From: Podaxis mareebaensis
Lineage: Eukaryota; Basidiomycota; Agaricomycetes; Agaricales; Agaricaceae
DNA: 64,000 nt
Direction of reading: 5' to 3'
NCBI GenBank assembly: GCA_018524725.1
Contig: JAEUWP010000436.1
Coordinates: 415,700-479,699, forward strand
Positions 12,088 to 23,507 of the stretch are shown here, piece by piece; the first letter of the stretch is position 1, and each line of letters begins with the position of its first letter. Position numbers and translations under genes: made by a program. The notes under the pieces were generated by a model. It made no database searches. It was not told where the DNA came from and worked only from the letters and a program-made list of their open reading frames with translations.

Positions 12088-15000
12088 TTATGCCCGCGAA
12101 CCAACGAACTCGCGCCACGAACGCACTTCTGGGGGTATACGGCCTTCAGTATATCCTCTCAACCCTCCCTGGGGTATCTTCTTAGCCAAAGCCTCCACGA
12201 ATAACAATGCAGTTTGAGGGTTATTCAAGAGAGGGAGGCCAAAGTCGACAGCGTTTCTGTATTAGTGGGATGGATGGTCAGTAGGCCGTTTTCATCCAAA
12301 GACACCGATCAAGCTAACCGTCTGGCAACGTAGTCTTCATCAGTAAAGCTCTGTCCCCGCGAACGAGCGATGTTGATCACGCATTGGATTTCGTACTCGT
12401 CAAACACCTCCCGAAGCTTACGTTTATCGGTTTTGGGGAAGAAGATGCGTTTAGCGGTAACGTAGGGGATGCTGTTGAGGGATTCCTCGACGACAGGAGA
12501 GGAACAGTAGAGCTTGAAACCGAGATCCTGTAGTTTCTTTGCGATAGTGGCCATTTCGGGCTTGGTCACATCGCCGCCAATCAGCACGCCAGAATTGGCC
12601 TTGGGAACCTTGAAGCCAGTGGTACTTAGGAGGGAGGCCCAGTAAGCCTCGTGGATATCCTTGCCGAAGGAAGCGACTTCGCCAGTACTCGCCATTTCTA
12701 TAAATATCGTAAGTGTCACTGGAAACGATATGAAGCAGGCGACCTGACTTACCGACGCCGAGGAAAGGGTCAGCACCGCCGAGGCGAGTCCAGGAGAATT
12801 GGGCCACCTTAATGGAAGTGTAATCACGCTTCTTGGCCATCAAGTCGACGGGCTCGGGAACCTGGTGGCCAGTGATAGCAGCGGTAGCAGTCTCGATGAA
12901 ATTATGGCCGAGGACCTTTGAGACGAAGGGGAACGAACGAGAGGCACGGAGGTTGCACTCAATGACCTTGAGCTCAGCTTCCTCTCCATTTTCAGCGGGC
13001 CTCCTGATGATCTGCATGTTATAAGGACCAGAGATCTTGAAGGCAGCAGCAACCTTCTCGGCGATGACCTTCAAGCGAGCCATATCACCCTCGCTAAGGG
13101 AGAAAGGAGGAAGGACGAGGGTGGCATCACCGGAGTGAACACCAGCGTTCTCGACGTGTTCGGAAATGGCGTGAATGAGAAGCTTGCCCTTGTATGCGAC
13201 GGCGTCGACATCGATCTCTTGAGCTCCATCGATGAACTTGGTAATGACGACAGGGTGCAGAGGTGAGACATCAGCAGCCTTGGAAAGTTTCTCCTCAAGC
13301 TCTTCTTCCGCGTAGACGACGTTCATGGCAGCACCGGACAAAACGTATGAGGGGCGGATCAAGACCGGGTAACTTAGTAGCGATGTTCAGTTGATGGACC
13401 ATTGCTAGAGCGCATGCCGGCAACTTACGAGACTTTGTTGGCGAAGGCCTTTGCAGCCTCGAGAGAGTTGACTTCGCTCCATTCAGGCTGATCAACACCA
13501 ATGCTATCAAGAACCGACGAGAATTTGTGACGATCCTCGGCCATGTCGATCTGTTCGGGATCAGTGCCGAGAACCTTGATACCGGCGTGCTTGAGGCGCA
13601 AAGCGATGTTTTGGGGAAGTTGGCCTAGCCAGCCAATGAATTAAAATGCCACACAAAGATCGTTGAGTTGATGTCGACGTACCACCAACACTGACGATAG
13701 CGCCCTGAGCACCCTCAAGTTCGTAGATATCCATGACACGCTCATAACCGAGCTCTTCGAAATAGAGACGATCAGCCTCGTCGAAGTCAGTTGAGACAGT
13801 CTCCGGGTTGTAGTTGACCATGATCGTCTTCTTGCCCATGTCCCTGAGTTTCCTGGCGCAGGTAACAGCACACCAATCGAACTCGACACTGCTTCCGATG
13901 CGATAGACACCACTACCAAGAACCATAGTACCGTTTTCATCGAACTTGACGTCATGCTCAGATGCGTTGTAAGTAGTGTAAAGGTAGTTGGTGTGGGCGG
14001 GGTATTCAGCAGCGAGGGTGTCGATACGCTTGACGAAAGGAGTGATACCCAGGGCTTTGCGAGCGGCGCGAACAGTTTCCTCGGTAGTATTGACGAGATC
14101 CGCGATTTGAGCATCAGCGAAACCCATACGCTTCGCACGAAGCATAAGGTCGTAGTCGATATTCTCAATAGAGCCGGCAGCCTTCAGTGCATGGTGAGTC
14201 TGGACGATGTTGTCGATCTTGTACAGATACCACTGTAACGCAGCGTTAGGTCGTCATTTAGGGACGAGACAACGACAAAATAAACCTTGTCAATTTTGGT
14301 CAAATCGTGAATTTGGTCGACGGTGTAGCTCTTCTTGTACATGGCGTAGGCAATGGCAAACAACCGCATATCCGTAGGTCTCGAGAGTGCCCTATCAAGG
14401 TCTTCGGGGGCGACGTAAGCTTCGAAACCTTTCCAACGGGGATCAACTTGACGGATGGCCTTTTGCAAACTCTCCTCAAAGGTGCGACCGATAGCCATGA
14501 CTTCACCGACGGACTTCATCGAAGAGCCAACCTCACGGTTTACATGCGACGAGAACTTGGCAAGATCCCACTTGGGAATTTTGGTCACGATGTAATCCAG
14601 TGAAGGCTCAAAGCAAGCGGTGGTGGTCTTGGTAACAGCATTGGGCAGTTCAGGGAGAGTGTGACCGAGAGCAATCTTGGCGGCAGTATAAGCGAGAGGA
14701 TAACCGGTAGCCTTGGAAGCCAGAGCAGATGAACGACTCAGACTACGGAAGTCATTTGTTAGAGCGGAACGGTCGATAGAGAACGAAGGAGCATACCGAG
14801 CATTAACTTCGATGACACAGTATTCCCTGGACTTGGGGTTCAAAGCGTACTGAATGTTACATTCACCGACGACACCGAGGTGCCTGATGACTTTGAGGGC
14901 CGCGCTTCGCAACATGTGGTATTCATCGTCCGGAAGGGTTTGGGACGGAGCTACAACAATGGAGTCACCAGTGTGAGTGCCAAGGGGGTCGAAGTTCTCC

Positions 15001-16034
15001 ATGTTGCAGCAGATGATAGTGTTCTATCAGGCAAAAAAGGGTAAATATCAGAACAGAATTGATAGCTCGCGAATCACACACGTCTGCGCCATCTCGAACG
15101 ACCTCATATTCCAATTCCTTCCAACCTTTCATACTCCGCTCGATGAGCACCTGAGGGCTCAGACTGAGACTCTTTGCAGAGAGATCACGGAGTTCGTCGG
15201 GGTTGTTAGCAAAGCCAGAACCAAGTCCTCCAAGAGTGAAGGCCGAACGCAAAATGACCGGATAACCAATTTCCTCGGCAGCAGCGAGAGCATCCTTGAC
15301 AGAAGAAACCGCGGTGGATTGAGCGACAGGAATGTCAATTTCTGAATGTGTTCTATTCTTAGCGAAGTGTCACGGGATCAATTCAGGATTCGCGTACCTT
15401 TAAGTGCTTGGACAAAGAGATCGCGATCTTCCGATACTTCAAGAGTACGAATCGGTGTTCCCAGTACCTTTACCCCAAGACGTTCCAAAATACCCATGCG
15501 GTCAAGTCCAATGCCGACATTGAGGGCACTCTGTCCCCCGAATGTAAGAAGAATGCCATCAGGGCGTTCCTTCTCAAGCACATACGCGACATAGTCGACG
15601 GTAATTGGCAGGAAGTAGACTTCTGACGCCAATTGATGTGACGTCTGCCATGTCGCAATGTTAGGATTGATGAGAACAGCCTCAACACCCTCCTCATGGA
15701 GTGCCTTGAGCGCCTGGGAACCAGAGTAGTCGAACTCTCCAGCTTGTCCAATACTGAGGCCCCCACTGCCAACGACAACGACCTTCTTAACATCAGGACG
15801 GGGGAGTTTTGGGAGAACTTTTGCAGAAATTTTTCGTGCGAGTTCGGAGGGGGAGTTGAGGACGTGTTCACCCTCCTTGGGCGCATATGAACCTACGGCA
15901 GGTGCAGCTACCGCACGGAGAGGCTGAGAGGGCCCAAAGGCATAGCGAGCGACGACGGAAGACGAGTGGAAAGAGCGAACAGAGGGCCTTACGATGCCCC
16001 TCAACCAGGCGGACCTCAGTCCTGGAAGGCTCAT
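12088..16034 (-). CDS. CPA2: Carbamoyl-phosphate synthase, arginine-specific, large subunit (mitochondrial)
   Basis: This subunit makes carbamoyl phosphate from bicarbonate, ATP and glutamine-derived ammonia for arginine synthesis. About eight exons give roughly 1,180 residues. The N-terminus [20 protein letters not shown] followed by SFHSS is an Arg/Ser-rich mitochondrial presequence. The first synthetase half holds [30 protein letters not shown], the ATP-grasp block [18 protein letters not shown] and [15 protein letters not shown]. The oligomerisation segment follows ([16 protein letters not shown]), and then the second half with [40 protein letters not shown] and [19 protein letters not shown]. 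The C-terminal MGS-like domain runs from about [20 protein letters not shown] to INIARSRG and [12 protein letters not shown]. There is no glutaminase, dihydroorotase or ATCase part, so it is the stand-alone arginine enzyme and not the pyrimidine CAD protein. The small subunit is not in this window. Confidence 0.94.
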
Positions 16035-18456
16035 GGGTGGGTGGAGTGTCAGGAAGAAAATGACTCGATAAGCTTCGAGGATTTTATGAAGTTTTTTTTT
16101 GCCTGGTTGATCCCGTGAACCAAGAGCCTAACCCACCCCGAACATCTTCCCACGGGTCTTCTTCACTCTTGCTCTGTCCTCGTGAACAATACAGAGCACC
16201 TCCTGTAGCCAAGCAGTGGAGGAAAGGAAGCAAAGTTGCGTAAGAATGGGCACCCGACCTCGTCTAAGATCCTCCCAGAAACGCTGTTAGGCGCTTCGTT
16301 AGCGACTTGACGTCTGCGCGGTCACATGCCTTCCAGCCGCGCGCATCGGCCTGCTTTGGGACTTAGACCATTCTTGCTGGGAATGGACCAACCCTCCCCC
16401 TTTTCTTGTCTCAAGCTCTCTAGAACCTCCTGTGCGAGAAAAAAGTTTAGCTTCCCTCTTGACTCTCCATTCGGCCACGTACTGTACACCCTTCTGGCAC
16501 TGGCACCTCGGTTCGAGATACGTGTCCCTGCTTCGTCCGCCGACAGCCACAAGTAATCAAGCGTCGCACAATGTATCACATCCTGACTGACATCGCCAAA
16601 GGGTGGAGACACCATTCCACGTGCTTCTATGTTGCATCTGGACTTACAGGGAACTCCTTGTCATTGGATATTGTGTGGCGTGGTTCTTCACTGTGATGGC
16701 CCCAGTTACATCTACTGAGGTACCTGAGACTCGAGGCCCAAAGGCTTGAAACTTGTGTGCCGGAATTTCTTTCCTTGTTACGGCCCCATCATATTGCATC
16801 AGTACTCAGTCCGATGTCAAGTCTCTTAACCGAGCCGTCCTTATCGAAGCGAAAGTATGTTTACTGAATGGAAATGTAGACGGGAAATCCACAGCGATGG
16901 GAATAACGACTACGGCAGTTTGAACAAAATAAATTGCAACTGGCTCTCTACCTCTTCGCGGGAAATGTCAAATAAACGTAGATTATTCCTTTGATAGCCG
17001 ATAAATGTCTTCGACGATCATTGACTTGGTGTCGCATGACATCGAATTCTATCTCGATCCCATTACTTGGGAACTGGCCGTGCTTTTTGATAAATATATT
17101 AAATTACCATGACTGCGGTGATCCCATATTCGGGAACACCATGGAGAACGGATATTATGGGCACCAACTACCAAGGCCAACTTGAAACAGTAAAATTTCG
17201 CATTTTGCGGCGCCGCTCTTTCAACTAACCGATGCCAATCCTTGAGAACCGTAACCTCCAAAGTATGTAGCAATCTTCCCGTTCAGAATGTCCCTTTGCT
17301 ACGATGTCCTGTTGTTTCATGGGTAGTATTGCGTTGAAGTGGCCTCATACTAGAAAGGATCGGATTTATTTTTAAAGCAGCCTGTCACTTCGGACACCGA
17401 AGCAAAAGACAAGATGGCCTTTTTCGCCTCGAGGATACTTGAATGGTCGCGAAGCACACACTCCTTAGGCAACAATTGGGATTGCTCAGAAATTGCAATT
17501 TGGGGCGTTTTCGCGTCACTTGGTGGATCACTATATGTCTAACCTGTGTTGATGTACATATGGTAGCAAAAGCCTCCGAGTGGCTGCATGGCTTCACAAG
17601 GATGTAACGTGAAACGCGAATAGGCGACTCAAGGGGTATGGCTGGAGCCTCGATAATTCGAAATCGTACGATTACGATGGTTTCCAGGATTGAAAGTTGC
17701 CTGAAGCTGGTGTTCATCGGTTGTTTGATAAAGTTCCTGGAGATCCATGAGGGGTTTTCTATTAAAGACGGGATTGTGCTTTCAGATATATGTTGACCCC
17801 AATCTGATATCATATGAAAGAATAGAATGAGCCTTTTAAGAGCATCGATTATTTTTAGCACATCCGCTTTTTGGCGCGATGACCACAAGCTGACCGGGAC
17901 AAACAAAGCCCAACTGAATGGAAGATCTGTAGGCGCATGTCTTAACGATAAATGCAAGGTACACAGTCTGCTCTTGCTCTCCGGACACGACCTGATAGGA
18001 TGCCTATGCGTGTCATCGGGCATGCCAATTCAATGCTCAATCGGCATGCCGGAGGCATCAATCGCACATGCGTGTCGACTTGCCAGATCGCAGGCATGTC
18101 CCTCCGCGGGCCATATTCTACGTTCCACAGGATCCTCTTCTCCCTTACTCAAATCCGTCGATTACCTGTGGATCACTCGTTTAATCCATAAATTGCAACA
18201 ACGCGTCATTCCCATGCGGAGACATGACATCGCAAACACTTCGGATGAACATCTCCCTCTCGACCCCTTTCGGCGATTTCTCTGAATATCGCTGTTCCCT
18301 TGACCGAAGAGCCTACGCCACCCCTTTGCCTTGTGGGGAACCACGCTATATTTCATTGAACGAATATATATCTGCGATGCGTTTCAACCAACTTCAACCG
18401 AAATCAGTCCTACTTCGACCTCCCCAAGTTACATCTTGGCTTCAACTTTTCCTATC
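16035..18456. other. Divergent intergenic region, 2.4 kb
   Basis: This lies between the 5' ends of CPA2 and the TmpA-type gene and must contain both promoters. A T/C-rich stretch sits close to the CPA2 start. A 212-codon minus-strand frame at 17,385-18,023 lacks motifs, plausible codon bias and a homologous family I know, so I do not call it a gene. Confidence 0.45.
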
Positions 18457-20787
18457 ATGGGTTCTGCTTCGAACATCAACGACGCAGAGAAGGGTATTCC
18501 GGAACAGGAGCCGTTCCCGATACCTGTTGCGTTGCCCATGCAGCAGTCAGAGTCGTCATCGTCTTCGGCATCGTTTGCCACCAATTTAGATCCTTCACTG
18601 ACACCTAGCTTGCCTCGCACACCATTCGAAAAGCGGGAAGCTACTCGGCAAATAGATGTGAAGGAGAAGGAGCAGTCCAAAGACCTTGTGCCTGCGCCCA
18701 CCCCTGCACGACCAGCGCAGAAGAAGCCGACCGCGAAGAGGAAAGTGAGTCGGTGGATAAAATTCAAGCTATGGTTTAACACATATAGGTATGGAAATGC
18801 TACCCCATCGCTGCTGCTCACAATCTGAAGATACCTGCCCTCATAGGAAATTCTTCACAATTGTCATGACCCTTAATCTCGTCGGCATTCTTCTCGCAGC
18901 ACTAAACGTCTGGACATATCCTCGGAAATATACAGGCGCCCTCGTTCTCGGAAACCTTTTTACGGCAATTCTGATTCGGAATGAGCTCTTTGGGCGATTT
19001 TTGTATCTCACTGTGAACACACTATTCGCCAAGGCAAGTCAGATTACCGTCGAGATTTTTACGCAATTTGTGAAATTACCCTCTTCCCGCAGTGGCCTCC
19101 CTTGTGGTTTCGTCTTGGTTGCACCTCAGTTCTTCAGCACCTCGGCGGAATTCACTCTGGCTGCGCGACATCTGGCTTCCTTTGGCTCATCTTCAGGGTC
19201 ACCCTTATCTTCATCCAACACCGGTCAAACCATGATGTGATCCTCGTATTCGGAGTGTTAACTAACCTCATCGTCGCCATCTCCATTGCCTCAGCCTTCC
19301 CATGGGTTCGGAATACTCATCACAAGTGAGTGGTGTATTTCATATGTGTCAATGTTACTCTAACCATCGGTTAGTCTCTTTGAAAGGCATCATCGCTTCG
19401 CAGGGTGGTAAGGCTTATTCCGACATATGACCTTCGTGTCTGGACTCATACGTTCCATATAGGATTGGTATCGTGTCCAGTACGGAGTCTATTCGCTGAT
19501 GACATAACCCAACAATTTTCCTGATATCTTCCGCAGCTTGGGTGTTTGTGGTCCTCGGCGATAGTTACGACCTCGAGACCCACCAATGGAACCCTGACGG
19601 AACCCACATCGCTCGTCAGCAAGATTTCTGGTTCGCCGCAGGGATGACTTTGTTGTAAGTGCAAGGACACTTAACTCTCATCGCGCGAATGTCGGCTGAC
19701 CAAATGTTCCGCCTTGCTAATTATGCAGCGTCCTTATCCCATGGGTGTGCATACGAGAAGTCAAGGTTGATGTTGAAATAGTAAGCAACTCAATTCATGG
19801 TCATTGACTTGTGCGAAAAGTCGTCCGCTGACTGTTCATCACGTCCAGCCATCACCCAAGGTTGCAGTACTCCGTTTCGAGCGCGGTATGCAACAAGGTC
19901 TTTTGGCGAGAATCAGCCGAAGTTCTATTATGGAGTACCACGCATTTGGAATCATCTCGTACGTTCCCCCCCCGCTGTCGTCATCCGATATTTGCACTCT
20001 AGCTCAACGATGCCATTGCTATTTTCCTCCTTGGCTGATGGCGATATACCATCTAGGGAAGGCAAAAAATCGGGGGAACACTATCTGATTTGCGGAGTCC
20101 AAGGCGACTTCACGCGTAGCTTGGTCGAGAATCCTCCCAAATACATTTGGACGAGGCAACTAAAGGTAAGAAACATACTTCCCTTGTGTGTGGATGGAGA
20201 GCTGACAGACGACCAGTTTGCTGGTGTATCAAACACGTCCACTCTGTATAAGCGAGGAATCCGGGTTTGCACCGGGACGGGCCTTGGCGCGGCGCTCTCG
20301 ACTTGTCTCCAGGTGCGTCTCGTCCCTCTGGACCAAGGTCTTGGCTTTCCATGGCTGAATAGCTGATCTTTTTTTCTGATTCAGAGTCCCAACTGGTACC
20401 TGATCTGGATTGGCTCTGACCAGGAGAAGACGTTCGGGCCTACAATTGCGGGTCTCATCCATAACAAGCTGAACCCCGACCAGTATCTGCTCTGGGACTC
20501 AAAACAGCGAGGTTCGTGATTTGTTTGCGGATATTTAGCGGAGTGATTTACTGAGGCGTTTTTTAATCCAATAGGAGGTCGCCCTGACGTAATGAAATTG
20601 ATCAAGGAGGCTTATATCTCTTGGAACGCCGAGGTTGTGTTTATTACCTCGAATTGGCAAGGAAACAAAGAGATGATGGAAGGCTGCAAGGAAGCTGGTA
20701 TTCCTGCATTCGTAAGTCTGTTGAGATTGATATTGGTGTCTTCTCTTAGTGATGTCGTTGCTGCAGGGGACGCTTTGGGACTTTTAA
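18457..20787 (+). CDS. TmpA-type integral membrane protein
   Basis: In Aspergillus nidulans, TmpA is a plasma-membrane, flavoprotein-like protein that acts in signalling for asexual sporulation. Related sequences also form the C-terminus of some NRPS-like proteins. Thirteen exons sum to 524 codons, giving 523 residues. Residues 1-110 are a cytosolic Ser/Pro/Lys-rich tail (SLPRTPFEKRE, KKPTAKRKVSRWIKFKLWFN). Membrane helices follow (FFTIVMTLNLVGILLAAL, VLVFGVLTNLIVAISIASAF-type segments), with WPPLWFRLGCTSVLQHLGGI between them. WVFVVLGDSYDLETHQWNP and QDFWFAAGMT precede the last membrane segment. The C-terminal 220 residues are soluble: EYHAFGIIS, CGVQGDFTRSLVENPPKYIW, RVCTGTGLGAALS, WYLIWIGSDQEKTFGP, ISWNAEVVFITSNWQGNKEM and the end GTLWDF. 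Intron 2 (19034-19092) uses a GC donor, and exon 5 (19463-19479) is only 17 nt. The start is the ATG reading MGSASNINDAEKG; an upstream in-frame ATG exists at 18331. Confidence 0.82.
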
Positions 20788-21037
20788 CGAATTCAATGAA
20801 TTGACTTCGCTGACTTATCTTGCTCTCATTTAAGTGTGTACTAGAGGGGGGAACAAATTTAAGGAACGTTTTTCTCGTTGCATACTAATATTTGCCTATA
20901 ACCGGGAAGGTACCTTCCATTATTCCTACTATTGTTCGAGAATATATCTATATATTTATCAACCTCTTTGCCGGGGAAAGAATGAGGGTCTTTCAAGGTA
21001 TTGTTTATTTTTGAGAGTGAGTTTCACGATGGGTTGC

Positions 21038-22186
21038 TCATGAATTGGACTTGCAATTAGCTTGCTCTCGAGAGATGAAGAGGTTCTCACGGTACCACTG
21101 GAGTTCTGTAAAATCAAATAGGTGATTGGTACTATCAAGCGCTTCAATACGCGGAGGAAAGTTGAAACAGTACCTTTGACTGACCCACGAATATCATCTA
21201 GTGCGCTATAATCAACAGTTGCTCAGCTTGAGCGAAGTGATAGCAGGAGAGTGGTATACCGGTGGCTACTTTCATTGGACTTTGGATACATTTTATGAGG
21301 GAACCACCTGCGCGCCAGCTCCTATAATGCTGGTGAGCGATAAAGCCCCGGTGGGGATTAATAGAAGGACAGGCACCTTGATAGACGAAACATCTTGTCG
21401 AGCAGGGTAAGCAGGGCTAAGATATTCGAGTAACCATAGCGTACGAACCGACAATCCTACAACGCAAGTAACGCTCTGTGTTAGTGGGGCTATCAACGAT
21501 AATAACGCAGAGGAAACTCCAACCGATAGTGCAGCCATTCGGTGACCTCGGGCATCTCTTCCGCTAGGAATGCACGGTCCGCATGCACCGAGTTTCCAGC
21601 CAGAACACCGGTTTTAGGTTGAGGGATCCACTTCTTGATGTACTTTAGGACTTCGGAAGCGACGAATTCGCGTGTGTAAGGCGAGTCGATGCAAGCCTGA
21701 GTAAGTCCGGACTAGGGTTTGCAGTCGTGTGGTAAGGAGGGGTGTATCTTGTGGGAGATGAACGGTTATACCTGGCCATGTTGGTTGGTGCACCATTCAC
21801 CCATCCTGCATTACTGTTAGATGCCGGCGGAGCAGGAGGGCGTGGCGATGAAACGTACCCATCCAGGACTTCCTTTTCGGTTTTGATGATGTATTGAATC
21901 CCGTCATCAACAAGTTCGAGGTTTCCATTCGTGATGAGAACCTATACTGGCAAGAGTTAAACGCGGTTCGAGACGGCAGAGGGGCCACACAGTCGCGTAC
22001 AGCTATTTCTAGGATTTTGTCTTTTCGAGGATCGAGACCAGTCATTTCGCAGTCGATCCAAACAAGAGGTCCCGCGTAAAAGTCGAGTGGTTTTGCAGAC
22101 ATCTTGTACTTGGGAGGACGAAACCCAGCGTAGGAGAAGGATCTATACTGGAGAGTTCGATGTAGTATTGAAAACGGATGTCGCAT
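21038..22186 (-). CDS. REX2: Oligoribonuclease (REX2-type, DEDDh 3'-5' exonuclease)
   Basis: The enzyme degrades short oligoribonucleotides to mononucleotides; in fungi it is mainly mitochondrial. Nine exons join in frame. The DEDDh residues are visible: Asp and Glu in VWIDCEMTGLDPRKDKILEI, Asp in GNSVHADRAFLAEEMPEV, then His and Asp in WLHYRIVDVSSIKELARRWF. Other family blocks are LITNGNLELVDDGIQYIIKT, GMGEWCTNQHGQSGLT and the C-terminal ALDDIRGSVKELQWYRENLF. The N-terminus (MRHPFSILHRTLQYRSFSYA) looks like a mitochondrial presequence. A second in-frame ATG at 22100-22102 (MSAKPLDFYAG) would give a form without it, so dual localisation is possible. The upstream ATG abuts an ATG of the neighbouring divergent gene. 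The frame is intact to the stop at 21038-21040. Confidence 0.93.
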
Positions 22187-23355
22187 ATGCGCAAGGATGC
22201 AAGTTGTTTAAAGATGGAAGGTGATGTGCCGTTGATCCTCAAGCAGGTGCAAACAACTCTTACCAGAACGACCTCGTATGACCCAGCAGACCTTGTTTTT
22301 GTTGGCGAAATTGCTGGAAAAGTCATTGTATGTTGTGTGTTTCTTCGGGCTTTCTTCGAATTTGGGTCAATCATTTTTGTAGGTCTTCCATCGAGATTCT
22401 GCCCGGTGGCTTGAAAGAGTGGACCTCGCAAGGACCTGGAGTCTCTGAAGAGTTCCCTTTCGTTCTCGTGGACGGTCACTTGGGCATTCCACAAAAGGTC
22501 CTATACAAGCTATACGTGGTTGCTGTGACTCTGTACAAGAATGCAGATCAGGCTATCATCCTGGCTCTTTCGTCCATCATCTTGCTTGCCAATCCCGCAC
22601 ACCAAACCGCGCTTAACGCGCGCAAAAGGTTGATCACGGAGGGCTCGCTCGACCCGAAAAAGGAGCTCGACTTGATTGCTCTGTTTATCGGAGGTTCCAA
22701 AGATTGTGCGAAGCAGTCTATTGTTTGGGATCATCGGCGATGGATATTCGGGCATTATTATGAACGCATAGGGGATGATAGGATAGAGATGATGGTAGAA
22801 CCTCCAGGCTGGCGAACATCCGAAGAAGCTTCTTTCCTTCCGATGATACCCCTTGGTGTTATGGGAAGAGAGTGTGGGCTCATCAGGCAAGCATGCGAGC
22901 TGTATCCCAGGAACTATCACGCATGGACTCATTATCACTGGGTTATGGATGTGGCAGCGGCCATAGCTGCCAGAGGTCTGGAGCATTGCGAGGGGACCTC
23001 GCATGATTACGTTGATTTTGTGCGGGGAGAGATGATGCAAGTGCGCGAGTGGATTGCCCGGCATGTCTCCGATTATTCTGCCGCCCACTTGCTCTGTGGT
23101 TTTGCTGTTCTCGACCGTGCTGGGACATTGCACCTGACTGAATCTGGAAGCAAGGGGCTGCTGGCCGAAGAGTTAAGGGAGCACGCTCTCGGCCTGGTTC
23201 AGGCGTATCCCTCACACGAGACTCTGTGGCTGTATCTACGTAACGTTCTATCACTCTCTACACCCGACATTTCTCGTGATGTCGTCGATAGACTGCATGG
23301 CCGAGAGGATATACCTACCCATGCCATCGAGAAATATATTTCGAGTTTATTCTAA
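22178..23355 (+). CDS. PTAR1: PTAR1-like protein prenyltransferase alpha-subunit repeat protein
   Basis: Proteins of this type carry the helical repeats of farnesyl/geranylgeranyl-transferase alpha subunits. Animal PTAR1 is the alpha subunit of GGTase-3; a fungal role is inferred only. Two exons (22178-22327 and 22396-23355) give about 369 residues. The N-terminal block reads ILPGGLKEW and FVLVDGHLGIPQKVLYKLY, as in PTAR1. Repeat-type motifs follow: ALSSIILLANPAHQTALNAR, CAKQSIVWDHRRWIFGHYYE, ACELYPRNYHAWTHYHWVMD, DYSAAHLLCGFAVLDR and SHETLWLYLRNVLSL. Three in-frame ATGs are possible: 22178, 22187 and 22214. The first two overlap or abut the REX2 start. The intron acceptor at 22394-22395 is the one that keeps the frame, though a better-looking AG lies 13 nt upstream in another phase. 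Confidence 0.85.
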
Positions 23356-23507
23356 GTAATTATCTGATAAGATGACTCACGTGATAATCTGACGTGGTGC
23401 GTGTAATGTTCTCGACGTGTACACTGGACGATTCCAGAGTCCCATTACACATATTCCATGTTCTTCCTCTAGTCATACATCTGCATACCCAATAATTCTG
23501 TGAAAAC

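Noticed and set aside
17385..18023. A 212-codon minus-strand frame in the CPA2/TmpA intergenic region
   Set aside because: It has no domain, no compositional sign of selection, no plausible splice partner, and lies in what must be promoter DNA.
22510..23133. Long minus-strand frame of 207 codons opposite PTAR1
   Set aside because: It lies wholly inside the conserved PTAR1 exon and has no family features of its own.
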